A stretch of 64,000 nt of DNA from Agaricus subrufescens (lineage: Eukaryota > Basidiomycota > Agaricomycetes > Agaricales > Agaricaceae). This document shows positions 22,901 to 34,653 of this stretch, piece after piece. Location: positions 186,001 to 250,000 of the forward strand of contig CM057067.1 of assembly GCA_029945375.1 (NCBI GenBank), in the 5' to 3' direction. The number at the start of each line of letters is the position of its first letter. Within the stretch, counting starts at the first letter, position 1. Under the pieces are notes generated by a model. That model made no database searches. It had not been told where the DNA came from and saw only the letters and a list, made by a program, of their open reading frames with translations. The position numbers and the translations under genes were made by a program.

Positions 22901-25900
22901 ATACTCCGAATGAGTCTAGTACGACTATTGAGGCGAGTATGTCTGGTACTATCCCCAGTGTGACTGCCGTTGGGTCTTTGAGTGGTGCTAGGTCAGCTGG
23001 TCCGTCTAGCGATGAGGATGGGGTAGAGTTTACGAATTGGGATCGTGGGAGGAGTGAGACGAGTAATGTTGAGACTACGGAAGAAGATGAGGATGAGGAT
23101 GATGAAGGCTCTGATGAGGAGGAGGAAAAAGAAGTCAAGGATGAGGAAGGTGATGAAGAAGAGGATGATGCTGTACAGGAACCCTATTCAGATGCTATTC
23201 CACCTGAAAGTCCTCCACTTAGGGATGACGATGAAGAAGACGAACTTGAATACGCTGATTCCCCTGACGCTTCAGACACTCCTTCACCTGATGAGGGAGG
23301 TGAAAATGTTGTTACTCCTGGGCCTCATAATGTCCCGAGCGTGGTCGTTCAAGTTGAAGTCGATAAACGCGTCGAAACTGAAACTGAGACTGAAGAGGGC
23401 AATCGAAGGAGGAGTAAGACTATTACTTCGTCGTACAAGGGGAAAGAACGTCCGCGTATATCGTCGGCTGTAACCGTTACGGAAGAACAAACTCAGAAAC
23501 CAGCCGTGCCTGAAGGACAGCAACCGGGTCACCGGCTGGTTGGTCAACTGCATACATCTGATGATGAACGGAATGCCATTGGACATACTCAAGAAGGAGA
23601 TGACGATAGTGAATTGTCCAGTCCAGTCTTTGCACCACCTCCGAGTTTGCGCAAATTACCTATTCGTTCTCAACAGAATGAGAAGACAGGGGGAAGTGTT
23701 TCGTCGCATAAGTCGTCGACGTCTTTTGATGCCAGTCAGGAGGGGTCTACGACGGGTGATGATGATACTGATGATGATTTGACTTTTGATAATGAATATC
23801 CGGATTTTAAGAGGTCGGGATATCGATATGGGTTGTATAGTAATCGGAAGGAGGGAGGGAAGACGAGGTATCAGAGGGAGATGGAAGAGCAGAAGGCGAG
23901 GGAGGCGAAGATTAGGGAACAGCGGAAGTTGGAGGAAAGAGAGGTTTTGTTGGAGAAGGAGAGGGTTGAACAGGATCGTGAGAGGAGGGAGAGGAAGAAG
24001 AAGGAGGAGGAAGGTGAATGGGTGTGTTTGGATCTTGCGAATGATTTTGGTAAGTCTGTTGGTTGAAGTTTCACAATTGATTGACCTAATGTGGACGGAT
24101 AAAATATAGCATTTGGGTCGTTTTTGAGAATTGTACATCAACATTGTCCGCATCCGATGAAATCGACTTTCTTGGAACGCATGTTGGGGCAACCACTCGA
24201 TGACCATCCACCTCCGTCCCAATCTTCTAGCAAGAATCCACCCACCAGTCTTCAGTCCATCATTGAAGCTAATGATGCGCCTGAGCCCCCGACGGGACGA
24301 GAAAACGCATCTTCCCAAATTTCATCCATGCCAATGCCTCCGTCTACTCCATCCATTGCCGCTCCCTCCTCTCGGTTGACATACTCAGACGATTCTGAAG
24401 CTGAATATGTTGCACCACTGCCTGGGTATGGTGATCCTCGCTTCCAATACCCATCTCGAATTTCAGCAACGGTGCCATACCCTGAATGGCGTTTGAACGT
24501 TCTTCGTAAAGCTCAACGTGCCGGAACGGGTGATGTAGGTAAAGCTATGGAGATGTTATATTGGGGTCGTGAGGATCCTGTTATTGCGGGTGCGAGTGGT
24601 GTTGTTAATGAGTTTGAGAGATTGGCGAAACGTTGGGATGGTAATAAGGGAGGGGTTTTTGGGTTTCGTTCTTATATGGGTGGAGGTGGTAAGAAAGGGA
24701 AGGGTAAGGGTAAGCGGAGGGAGAGTGGGAGTGAGACGGAGGATAATGTTTCGAGTTTGGGAACGATTGGGCCTACGACTGTTGGGAGTGGTGGAACTGT
24801 TACGGGGGTGGCGCCTGCGCAGCAGCAGAGGAGAATGAGTACTAGTGGGAAGAGTATTCAGAGTGCGGCCTCGCCGAAACAGGCTATTCCTGCTGTGCCC
24901 AAGGAGGGTGGAGAGAGTGGAAATGAGAGCTCGGGAGAGAATAGTGATGGAGTTGTTTCTGCTGCTTCCAGTGTTGGTGGTGATAGTGGTGGTCGGAAAC
25001 AACGGAAACACAAGAAACGTATTAGTGTTGGGCCGAGATTGGTTGATTGGAGTGATGGTGAGGATAATACCTCTGAGTTGGAGTGGGCTGGATGGCAAAT
25101 GGATTTGCAGCGACAGGCGAAGAGGCAATATGCGATACAGGCTAGACGTGATGTTGATTCAATGTGGGAGTCGGATGCGGAGTTGGCAGATCTTGGTCTT
25201 CCGGCCAATCCGACGGATGATATGAAAAAGTATATCAAGAATCGTTACCAGCTAGAACCGGAAGCTAGGATTGTTCTTGGTGAAAGGTCTCGAGGTTAGT
25301 TGTGTTTATGTGAGCTGTTATACTGCGACTTAGTACATTCAAACTTTAGGCACAGATGCTCAAACGTCGTTACCGGCATCGACTCAAATAAGCAGTGCAG
25401 CAGCATCCCTGGCAATTTCCTCCCCCCTCACTAGAGTGACGACATCAGATACTCTAGGTTCTTACATTCGCAATCCGTCTCAGAATAACCATACTTTGCA
25501 CCACTCTGCATCGCTTCATACTGGTCTAAAGAAGGATGCCTCGTCACTTCGGAGGCCTAGTATGCCAACTCTCAACGCTAGCGTTCATCACGAGAATAAA
25601 GTTGATAAAGGGAAGAGTAAAGATCGTCCGTTTTGGGAGTTTGCTGGTCTGGGTTCTTCAAATGAGGAGCCGAAGAGTCCGACAATGTCTATTGCCAAGC
25701 ATGGATGGTTTGGTATGGGAGGGAGTAGTAGTAAAGATCGTGAAGGACTGTCCCCTGGTGGTGCAAGTACATCACAAGCTGCGGGTGGTGGGGGTAGCAT
25801 GGGGCGTTCGGGAAACATACTACTGGGTCGTAGTAAATTGAAGAGGAAAGATGTTGGTGAACAGGACAGGGGAAAGGGGAGTGAAGCGGATAGAGAGGCT

Positions 25901-26152
25901 AGGAAAGGCCAACAACGTCCTCAACTTCGGGTTACGACTTCCCACTCTGGTGGGTCACCTTCTAGTGCGGTTGGGGTGGAATCTATCAAGAGTCCTACGG
26001 TGGGTAATAGGCATTTGACGAGGATGAAATCGGATGCTAGTATCTTGTCGAATGCTGAGGCATCCCCACCGCCGCAGACCAAGAAGAAAAGGGTGATGGG
26101 TAAGCTTCGTGAATTGGCGGATTCTTCGATCGATTTTGCGGAAGGGAAGTAA
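19993..26152 (+). CDS. Large low-complexity protein with PH-like segment (5 exons, 1,984 aa)
   Basis: Exons 19993-20033, 20072-21443, 21496-24049, 24110-25294, 25350-26152; 5,955 bases with matching phase at each joint. The N-terminus (LTGLVQHDQWLTTHIEP, TVRQLKLWLIHRL) looks like a ubiquitin-like or Ras-association-type fold. At about residues 445-490 a PH-like segment spans an intron (FKLVRVEWRERWVKIQNGHL, then ATHVLALKNIISLM). Further on come a His-rich stretch (about 800), a charged coiled coil of Lys/Glu/Arg (about 847-890), a long acidic run (about 1,000-1,030), another coiled coil (about 1,260-1,320), and a conserved-looking motif after exon 4 begins (FGSFLRIVHQHCPHPMKSTF). The C-terminus is Ser/Gly-rich. 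I do not recognise the family; a signalling scaffold is a guess. The 38-base first intron is unusually short, so the first exon is less sure. Confidence 0.8.
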
Positions 26153-26495
26153 TGTGTATGCTGTGTTTTGTAGTTTGATTTGGTTGGACTATGCGTTCGT
26201 TATTGTTGTTGTTGTTGTAATAGTGGCGTACTTTTAGTGTTTATTTATTGACGGGAACTGACTCCATAAAATGTAGGTTTACAAGCAATAATATCTTGGG
26301 TTTCTGGAGAGGCTACAGCGGATATATGCTATGTACTTGGATATGAGGGGAGGATTACTGTTACAATTCCGCCAATCAACTGCATATGCTATCAGCAATG
26401 ACGCAATCAATGCATACACGATGGCATACCTCTATGAATACAACAAAGAAAAGAGGATATGTGAGAAGACATGAAAACAAACAATCAGCAAGAGA
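26153..26495. other. Convergent intergenic region
   Basis: Between the 3' ends of the large PH-like gene and the universal stress protein gene. A short GTT-repeat run lies at about 26,200. No gene is seen. Confidence 0.4.
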
Positions 26496-27448
26496 TCATT
26501 CGAAATGTCGGCCCCTCTTGGGGTCAGCCTTTCTTTTCTCCATATTTTTCTTCACCTTCCTTTCGGGGCGGACGACAATGACAGGGACGGGGGAATGGGA
26601 AAGGCAGTATTTGCTGATGCTTCCCATACCAATCATGCTCATGCCTTGCCAGGCTCGGCGGCCGCGAGTACCAACGACGACAGAGTCGGGACGGTAGAGG
26701 GCAATGAGACGGTCGAGAGAGTCTGTTATTTTGCCGGGAATGTACTCCAGGATGAGGGAGAGCTGCAAGGAAGGGTGGTTAGCTATGTCGAGTTATCAAG
26801 ACAAGATAGTGAGTGGAGTTACCTTGCGGTCGGGATCGTAGTCATAGCTTTTGTCCTGAAGGGTGCGCATGAGGTCACGCGCCTCTTCGCGGAGAATGTC
26901 ATGGTCCTTGTCTTGGTCTATGAGTGGTGTATGGATGATCAGGACTAAGGAGATGTACCGAGCACTACTTCGTCGACGCCCCGGAAGACAATCAACTCAT
27001 CGCCGTTCTGAACCAGGGACTCGAGGCACCAGTCGAGGGCCTCGACGCCGCTTTCGTCTGGACTAGCTGCGCAGAGAAAGACCCTGGTGTCCTTGGTGCG
27101 TTTGTAGCCCTCGGTCTTGACCTGGAGGGTGAAGCTGAACATGCTCGCATTGGGGTTCTCGAAAGTGTCGAAGGAGACCTTGGGGGTGTATGCTGAGGAT
27201 TGGGCGCTGGTGTGTGGGTGCATGGCGGTGCTTATGGGTGTGAAGTCAAAGTACTCGTCGGGGGCGGAGAGGGGGATCTGGCCAATGAGCGGAGAGGACA
27301 ACGGGGAGAGGGCCGGCGTCGGCGGCCGAGACCGCTTAAAGGCGCTGCGCAACGGAGCTGCGGGGAGAGGCACCTGGGCTTGTGCCGGGCTGTCCGGCGC
27401 CGAAGAGGTGGCGCTGTCGGTCCATGGCCAGGAGGAGGTGGCTGCCAT
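26496..27448 (-). CDS. Universal stress protein (UspA) domain protein (281 aa)
   Basis: Exons 27448-26959, 26911-26823 and 26762-26496; 846 bases. A Ser/Pro-rich N-terminal third (about 95 residues) precedes a UspA domain: VFLCAASPDESGVEALDWCL, ELIVFRGVDEVVL, and the nucleotide-binding end RPDSVVVGTRGRRAWQGMSM then GSISKYCLSHSPVPVIVVRP. The G-2x-G-9x-G(S/T) motif for ATP binding is present in the form GTRGRRAWQGMSMIGMGSIS. USP proteins respond to stress and starvation; the exact role in basidiomycetes is unclear. The ATG at 27448 is the first in frame. The gene is head-to-head with the UbiA gene with 277 bases between. Confidence 0.9.
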
Positions 27449-27725
27449 CGCTGGTCCAAGGCGATCACGTCCGGGGCTTGACGTTCGTGACACGTGCGTG
27501 ACTCCCACGTCCCGATCTCTGATTCGATCTTCGATCTGGCGCCCCTAGTCCTAGCAAGACGCAAGACCCCTGTTGTAGGTTGGAATTGATGATGCGAAAC
27601 ATAGGGGCAACCATGCCTTAACGTCGACCCGACCCGGGATCAAGTCCCTACCATTTTAGCGGATTTTCTTTCTCTTATAAGACCCCCATTGCTAACCTCT
27701 CCTTCTCCATCTATTGTAACTCGTA
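27449..27725. promoter_or_regulatory. Bidirectional promoter, USP / UbiA genes
   Basis: 277 bases between two divergent start codons. A TATA-like CTTATAAGA lies at about 27,674, some 50 bases before the UbiA start. Co-regulation is possible but not shown. Confidence 0.45.
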
Positions 27726-29117
27726 ATGCGCGACACTCAGAACACACTAATTGAACCCCGTCCTGCTTTTCCTCTCTACTTTTTCCCCGCTTCCTTCCGA
27801 CCATACCTTGAACTTGCCCGGATCGAAAAGGTGAGGTTCTTCACATTGTGGCGCGGGTTGTGAACCAACTATCTCTAGCCTAATGGATTCGTACTCATGT
27901 TTTGGCCGTACGGTAAGCTTTTCGCAATGTCACATGAATTTCAAATGCTCATTTTTCGCGTTTAGCGTGGGGCCTGACGATGGCGGCCTACGCAACCAGG
28001 ATGCCCATGAATCACTACTGGCATGCTATGTTGAAATGTGTAGTTGCTGCTTTTATTCTACGCGCGTCCGCCTGCACCGTCAACGATATTTTTGACCATA
28101 AAGTAGACGCCGGAGTCGGTGGGTCTGTTCTTTTCTGCTTTACAGAGAGCGGTACGCTCATAAAGATTTTACAAGCTCGAACCAGGAAGAGGCCGATTCC
28201 AAGTGGTCGAATCTCGGTGTATGCGGCGAGCATTTTTTTGGCATTCCAATACTGCGTCGGGCTAGCTTTTAATGTCGCAGTGCTTGAGGGTATCGCGTAT
28301 GTCAACATCCTTTTGTGGTTCAATTTATTATCCTTATGATATCTTTTCAGTCTCTGGATAGCGCTATTCCAGCTCCTCCCGCTGTACGTCTAATTCTGTG
28401 GATCTCCTATACCTCTGATATTAACCAACTTGTCTTCACCAGCTTCGCCATCTATCCTCTAATGAAACGCATGATCCAGTGGCCTTCCGCATGGTTGGGC
28501 TTTGCTATGAATTTCGGGTTTGTGACTGCCTGGGTAGCAACAACAGGTTCTGTTGACAGTGCTCTTCTGTGCACCGGTATGGCAGCTTGGTGGTGGTGAG
28601 TTCCCTTGTAGAAGCGTGGCAAACGTGTTGAGCTCATGTTTTGTTTCAATAGTTGGGCCGTGTACTGTGGTTAGTCCATTTTTCTCCGCTCAACCGGCTT
28701 ACTATACAATTATTACGTAGATACGATTTATGCCTGTCAAGACATTCAAGACGATATCAAAACGGGTGTAAAATCCTCCGCGATCTTTTTCGGATCTTGG
28801 CTCACGACCAACCTATATTTAATTGCTGGTGCTTTCGTCGCACTCCTTGCGACCTGTGGTATGTTAAATAATCAAGGGCTGCCCTTCTACGTCGTTTCGG
28901 TTGGAGGCACAGCCTTGCATATCCTTTGGCAATTATCCGCGGTAGATCTTGACTCCAGTGAAAGTTGCTGGCGTAAGTGTTCATCCTTTTCGTTTTCTCC
29001 ATGGATTTAGAATGGTGTTTTGAAATTAAACGCTTATCCGTAGGCACGTTCAATCGAAATGGCTATTTGGGCTGGCCTTTGTGGGCGGGCATAATGCTCG
29101 ACTATGCACTTGCATGA
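27726..29117 (+). CDS. UbiA-family prenyltransferase (9 exons, 313 aa)
   Basis: Integral-membrane prenyltransferase, relative of COQ2 (4-hydroxybenzoate polyprenyltransferase). Exons: 27726-27830, 27879-27912, 27966-28118, 28176-28296, 28351-28383, 28443-28595, 28653-28669, 28721-28972, 29044-29117; 942 bases. The first Asp-rich Mg-binding motif is NDIFDHKVDAGVARTRKRPI and the second is YACQDIQDDIKTGVKS; eight or nine hydrophobic helices are visible. KPNGFVLMFWPYAWG is a typical start of the domain. The C-terminus has CWRTFNRNGYLGWPLWAG. The domain begins only about 20 residues from the start and no mitochondrial presequence is seen, and 313 residues is short for fungal COQ2. It could therefore act in meroterpenoid or other secondary metabolism. 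Exons of 33 and 17 bases are notable. Confidence 0.9.
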
Positions 29118-30742
29118 TAATGTCCCACGAACACAGGAAATCTGGCTCAGATAAAATCTAACAGCTCCTTTCGTCACTGTCATTATCCCATTATTTTCTA
29201 CTGCATACTCCGCGAATTTTGTTTTAAGTACGAAATTGCCAATATAATATCATCATCCCCCTTTTACTACTTGCTTGATCTCCAAGGGGACGCGATCGAT
29301 TTTGTTTCGCAACCGAATTAGAATTGATTGGATTTGTAAATCCCAAATTAGCCAGATCCGGTGGATCCGCAATTCGAATGCTATTTTTATCCTGAGCTGC
29401 TGATATGGTGAAAAATGTACGTTGAAATGTATTATTGCGGTAAGAGACGAGCTGGTGCCAAGATCTTTCCCATTTGAGTGATTTTGGGGTATCCCAAGTG
29501 CATATTCCCTTAGTGCTAGCCACCCTAACAATAGCGGCGTTAGTGATCTAAGCTTCGGCCTTCAAACGAATATCAAAATAGAAACGAAAGAAAGAAACGT
29601 ACTGCTTGTAATAGGAGATACACCTGACATACAATAGGTACCGTCAGGGTAACGGTGACATATGATATAGATATCCACAGACTATGCGGCCCGCTGCAAT
29701 TCAAAAAATGGGGTTTTCATATTCGGCGGAATAACGATAGAGGTGTTTGTTGTGCTTATCGGTACGGTATATCCATTCAGCTAGCATTTTTACAAATAAT
29801 GATCAAAATCATCCAAAGTCTTGAATTGTTTGGGAAAGCTGAAGGTGGATGGGTGCGAGTTGTTGCTTTTTTAAGTCGTGCACGAGCCCATGGCTTTGTT
29901 CGGGATATGGAAAAGCTTGGAGCCTTGGGCTTTACTTTCTGACGGGGACTGAATTGGATAAGACTGATTAGTGTTAGGTGGTTGGTACCATAGAAATCTT
30001 CCACAACTCTGAATTCAGTATAGTGTATCACTCCATGTTCCGACGATGGTGGGAGATCTCGCTGCGAAATTTTCATTTCCTGATCTCGGATTAGAAACGC
30101 GGAAGATGAGCTTGAGCCATTTAGATCACAATCTGTACTGCCATCAGTATCAGAGACACTAAGGCAGTAACAAGGAAATGGTATAAGCACCAACGCGTAT
30201 ATAATACCTCAGCATGAATTCCACTACAAATAGCCTTACTTTGAATACTTTGTAGAGTCAATTATTTATCTATGTAACACACATTTTACTTATTTCTTGG
30301 CCAGATTATTGATTCCAATCATAACCCTACTACACTGTTTTATGGCGGCTAATCAGCACAAGCTCAGTGGTATCCCAAGTCTCAAGTTCTTATTCTGTTA
30401 AAATTCCTCCTTAAGAGGTTGGATGCTGTTTTTGATGGCCAATTTTGCAAAATACAGTGCCATAATTCAATCTGATAGAGTTACATCGTGTGTCCCACAC
30501 CGTAGTAGTGTTTTGGGGTGATCCTCGGACTTAAGGGTGAGTGAATCTATTATTCTTCGTTAGTTAGTAGATTGACCCTATATATACCCAGCCTGAGACC
30601 GGCCGAGCTTGCACCAGAAAGTTATTGCGTTAGTGGAGCGCCATTTCCCTCTCCCCGCAAAAATGTGGGATGCATTAATGGTATTTATAGCAGAAGGTGG
30701 AGAAAGGACCATTTCGTTGTGAACTTTTGAGTAGTTTAGGAC
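29118..30742. other. Intergenic region
   Basis: About 1.6 kb between the UbiA gene and the tRNA. Short open frames occur on both strands, but none has motif, splice or codon support. No gene is seen. Confidence 0.4.
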
Positions 30743-30747
30743 AAAAA
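30743..30747 (-). terminator. RNA polymerase III terminator of tRNA-Ala
   Basis: A run of five T on the minus strand begins six bases after the tRNA discriminator base, as expected for pol III termination. Confidence 0.75.
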
Positions 30748-30752
30748 TGTAG

Positions 30753-30856
30753 TGGACGCTACGAGGATCGAACTCGTGATCTTATACAATCATAACCATG
30801 CAATGATTGTCACTGTTTGGTGCAAAGCATACGCCATACCACTAGGCCAAGCGCCC
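30753..30856 (-). tRNA. tRNA-Ala(UGC) with a 32-base intron
   Basis: Exons 30856-30821 and 30788-30753 give a 72-base mature tRNA. Acceptor stem GGGCGCT pairs with AGCGTCC, including the G3:U70 wobble that identifies tRNA-Ala. The T arm is ACGAG-TTCGATC-CTCGT. The anticodon stem TATGC/GTATA encloses loop TTTGCAT, so the anticodon is TGC (UGC). The intron (30789-30820) lies one base after the anticodon, the canonical position. CCA is not encoded. Confidence 0.95.
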
Positions 30857-30947
30857 CACTGACGAAATGGCTGCATCGGCTTCCACGACATTGACTGGCG
30901 TGAATATTTTTGATCTTTTGTTATGTTCTTTCCCTCCTGTTCTACTT

Positions 30948-32615
30948 ATGGCTCCCTCAGTGAAATCCAGCAAGTCGAATGTAGGCGCTCCTGCTCAACT
31001 TAATCAGTCAAGCAGAAAAGGGAAGAAGGCGTGGCGGAAGAATGTGGATCTTGAAGCGGTGGAGGTGGGATTAGAGGGTATGAGAGCGGAGGAAAGGGTG
31101 ACCGGGTGGGTAGGTTTCTTATCTTACTCTCGACCGAAAAAAACTTACAATTGTTTATAGGAAGACTCTGCAAAAAACTGCGAATGATGAGCTTTTCGTC
31201 GTTGATACTGTCGGCGATGAACACAGTACGTGTACATTTTGTTTTTTGGATCAGGGATAATAAAAAATGATGCTGATATTTTCATACAGTTAGGAAAAGA
31301 CTTCCACATCGATTTTCGACTTCTGCGCTGACGTCGACCAAAATTCTCTCGCAGCGTTCAGCTGTGCCTGCCGTATTTTCGCGGGTTAATTCAACTAATG
31401 CTGTTGATCGAGAGAAGAAGAGGAAAATGTCGAGAGAAGAGAAGGATCGATTGCTTAGAATGGCAAAAAGACCTAGAAAAGGGCCTTTCAATGCTGTGAT
31501 GGATCCTTCTGAGTATCAGGCTGGGCATGGTGTTGTAGAACTGAGCGGTGCGGTCAAGGAGAGCGGTGGTTATGATCCTTGGAATATGGATGTCGACGTT
31601 AAGGAAGAACAGATGGAAGACTCGCAGAAGGTGAAAAAGGTCAAGGTCAGTGAGTCTTATCCATCTTGGTGGAACTAGTCTTAAAGTTTGTGTATAGGCA
31701 CCTGCGACGACACGCGTACGAGACCAAATTGCTATTCCAGCCGTATCGGACCCGCATCCGGGAATATCATATAATCCGCCTGTAAATGCGCACCAGGAGC
31801 TTATTGCTCACGCGGCAGCCGAAGAACAGAAGCTACTGGAGGAGCAGGACAACTTGGCGAAGATCAAGGTAAAGTTAGAGGAGGCTCGAGTGGAGAATAG
31901 TGATGCTAGCGCTACTGCGCAAGGTGCTGCTGGAATGAAGATAGACGAACCTGTAGACGAAGATGTAAAGGAAGAAGAAGCGGACACTGTCATCGTGAAA
32001 CCTCACTCTCTACAGAGAAAGTCAAAAGTGCAGAGGAACAAGGAGGCCAAAGTCCTTGCAGAGGTTCGTATGATCCTTGATTTAAAACCGCTCCTGATAC
32101 TTATAATTCTAGTAGAAACGTGCACTGGCACAGAAAGCTGCCGACAAACGATTTGTAGCCTCGCTGTCCCTTGCGAGGGGGTTGAGGCGGTCTATGGCTA
32201 GATCAGCAGCCGAGCGCGAGCTGGAAATCATGCAGAAAAAGTCCGCGCTCAAATATCGGTTGAGGCACCATGGACTCGCCGGCCAGCGGTTAGGCAGACA
32301 CAAGGTACCGGAAGGCCGGGTGGACGTACAATTGGGCGAAGATCTTACGGAGACTTTACGTGGACTCAAGGTGATCGGCGCTGCGTATCCTATTGAACTT
32401 CTACTGATGATCTTACACAGCCGGAAGGAAATCTTTTCCGTGATCGATTCCTGAATCTACAGCAGAGAGCGCTCATCGAGCCCCGTGTACCGGTTCTGTA
32501 AGTGGCCTGTTTATCTCCATGGCTTCGTGTACTCAAATCCAGTCTTCTCAGACCGAAGAAGCGCAAGACACGGATTGTAGAGTACGAGAAACACGCCTGG
32601 AAGCGGTTTGAGTAG
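30948..32615 (+). CDS. NOP53: Ribosome biogenesis protein Nop53 (7 exons, 446 aa)
   Basis: Nucleolar factor for 60S subunit maturation; in yeast it recruits the exosome through Mtr4 to trim the 7S pre-rRNA (family knowledge). Exons: 30948-31105, 31161-31225, 31290-31645, 31698-32063, 32116-32370, 32421-32497, 32552-32615; 1,341 bases. Landmarks: basic N-terminus with SRKGKKAWRKNVDLEAVE, then DELFVVDTVGDE, DPHPGISYNPPVNAHQELIA, a coiled Lys/Glu-rich centre (KSKVQRNKEAKVLAE), LGRHKVPEGRVDVQLGEDL and the family end RIVEYEKHAWKRFE. The start at 30948 gives the usual MAPS-like beginning. An in-frame ATG at 30867 sits almost against the tRNA and would add 27 odd hydrophobic residues. Confidence 0.95.
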
Positions 32616-32670
32616 TCGCGTGTACAGTATGTAGTCGTGGGAAAACTTTTGTACTTGATACTGTACTGTC

Positions 32671-34653
32671 ATGGACGTCGATCTTCCTGACGAAACCGCC
32701 GCTGGTACTCTGTCAAAAAAACCAACATTCGTCCCCGTCGACGATGCTCATCCTTTTGATCTTGAGGCGTATATCTCTGGATACACAGGCATGTTCTCTA
32801 TTCTCGCTCTGTCAATCACACGCCTTAACAGCTTCTGCGTGTACACGCTCAGGAAGAACTGCCATCGATCGTCTGATACATATCGTCAGAATATGCCCAG
32901 CAGTCGCCCCGGAAGCTTTCAAGCTTGCTGTAGAACTTATCCACCAGTGGCGGGATCCGTCTCTTTATCAAACTTTGATAACCGAGTATGAGCGTCTCTT
33001 AGACAATCCTGTTGTACGGGAGTCGTACACGCTACCAAACGCAGTGGAGATCGCGCAACTGGATACAAAGTGGGTGGATGAGATCGCAAACAAAAATATG
33101 TCGGAAAAAGTGAGGTTGGAGGTGGAACTCAAGACTTATATGAATAATATGATTAAGGAGAGTATCAGGGTGAGTTATATGCATGAGTTTCGTTGTTTTT
33201 CTGCGATATCTTACTGTAATGAAGATGGCTCACAGGGATCTGGCCGAGTTTTATCGCTCAATTGGAGAATATCAGCATGCACTTAGGCATCATACGAAAT
33301 CGCGAGACTTTTGTACCACAAGTCAACACGTCCTCGATATGTGTCTATCAGTGTTGGAGGTGTGTTCTTTGGATGAGATCTATGCCCCGCTGACTCTTTA
33401 AGCTCTACAGCTGCTCATAGAACAACGAAACTACTCTCATCTTTCTACTTACGTTTTCAAAGCCGAAGCAGCCCTCGACTCGACATCTGCAACAACCGGT
33501 ACCAACGGAGGATCAGGTAGCCTAACTGCCCCATCCATATCTGGTCCTTCTACATCGGCCGGTACTAACGCTAACGCCAAAAAGAAAGGCCCTACTGAGA
33601 AGGAGATAGTTCAAACTCGACTGGAGTTTGCCACGGCTTTATCTCATTTAGGTCAAGGACATTATGAGCAAGCTGCATTGGCATTTCTGAGAATTGGGCC
33701 TGCGAAGGAGTTGGGTGATTGGATCGGAAAGGTTAGTTCATGTGTTTTGATTTCCGAGCGCATATAGTCTAACATAATGCTAACATAATGTATACAGTTG
33801 GTGACACCAAGTGATATCGCGATTTATGGAACTCTATGCGGGCTTGCTTCAATGTCTCGTAGCACCATCAAAGCCAGATTACTGGACAATTCGGTGTTTG
33901 GCGTGTATATCGAACAGGAGCCCTATGTCCGGGAACTTCTTGAAGCATATGTCGGTAGCAATTTCAAGACCACGCTGGAACTACTATCGAGATATTCTGT
34001 GGGTTTTCTTAGTTTGTCTCCTTTATGTGAGTAAACTGAGACGTAGTATCAAGACACGACACTACATAGATATCCATATCTCATCGCATGTTTTTGACCT
34101 TACAAACAAGATCAAGAATAGTGCAGTGGTACTCTATTTCCAACCTTTTTCATCTATCAAAGTATGCCCCTGCGTTTCTGTTTATTGTTATCTTCCATTC
34201 TGTTTCATTTTTTATTCTGGTTTGCCTGATTGTCATGTTACAGCTGGACCGGATGAGCAAGGCATTTGGGTGGAACGTGGAGACGGTAGAAGAACACGTA
34301 GTGAATCTCATTCAGTCTGGTGAAATCCAAGGGCGTATTGACAGTCAGAATAAGGTATGATTGTTTTCTTCGGGGAGGTTTCCGTACTTATTTGAACTAG
34401 GTTTTGTATGCGAAAAAAACGGATTATCGAAGCGACCTGATTGCTCGAACTATTCAAGTCGGGAATGATATCATATCAGCCAATAGGAAGGTGTTGCTAA
34501 GGATGAGATTGTACGTTATTTTCTGTCATTCGTGCTGTTGATGATCTGACACATATGCTTTTTTCGGGAAGACAACAAGCAGACATGGTTGTCAAATCAC
34601 CTAAGGGACATCCTCAGTCATATGGAGTGCCGCCCGAAGGTTATCCTGACTAA
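32671..34653 (+). CDS. CSN1: COP9 signalosome subunit 1, Rpn7/PCI domain (9 exons, 500 aa)
   Basis: Subunit of the COP9 signalosome, which removes Nedd8 from cullins and so controls SCF-type ubiquitin ligases. Exons: 32671-32788, 32853-33169, 33225-33359, 33411-33731, 33798-33998, 34054-34161, 34244-34354, 34401-34510, 34572-34653; 1,503 bases. [14 protein letters not shown], the TPR-like [36 protein letters not shown], and the PCI part [16 protein letters not shown] and [18 protein letters not shown] identify CSN1 rather than Rpn7. An internal Ser/Thr/Gly insert (about residues 205-240) is low complexity. Intron 1 needs a GC donor (GCATGT) to join ACAG to GAAGAACT in frame. It starts 55 bases after the Nop53 stop on the same strand. 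Confidence 0.95.

Noticed and set aside
22581..23138. 185-codon Ser/Leu/Phe-rich open frame on the minus strand
   Set aside because: It is the complement of the acidic and Lys-rich coding repeats of the large PH-like gene.
24556..25128. 190-codon Thr/Asn/Ile-rich open frame on the minus strand
   Set aside because: Shadow of the Gly/Ser-rich coding region on the plus strand.
30867..30947. Upstream in-frame start of Nop53
   Set aside because: It would add a hydrophobic segment foreign to the family, and it begins ten bases from the tRNA. A 5' UTR is more likely.
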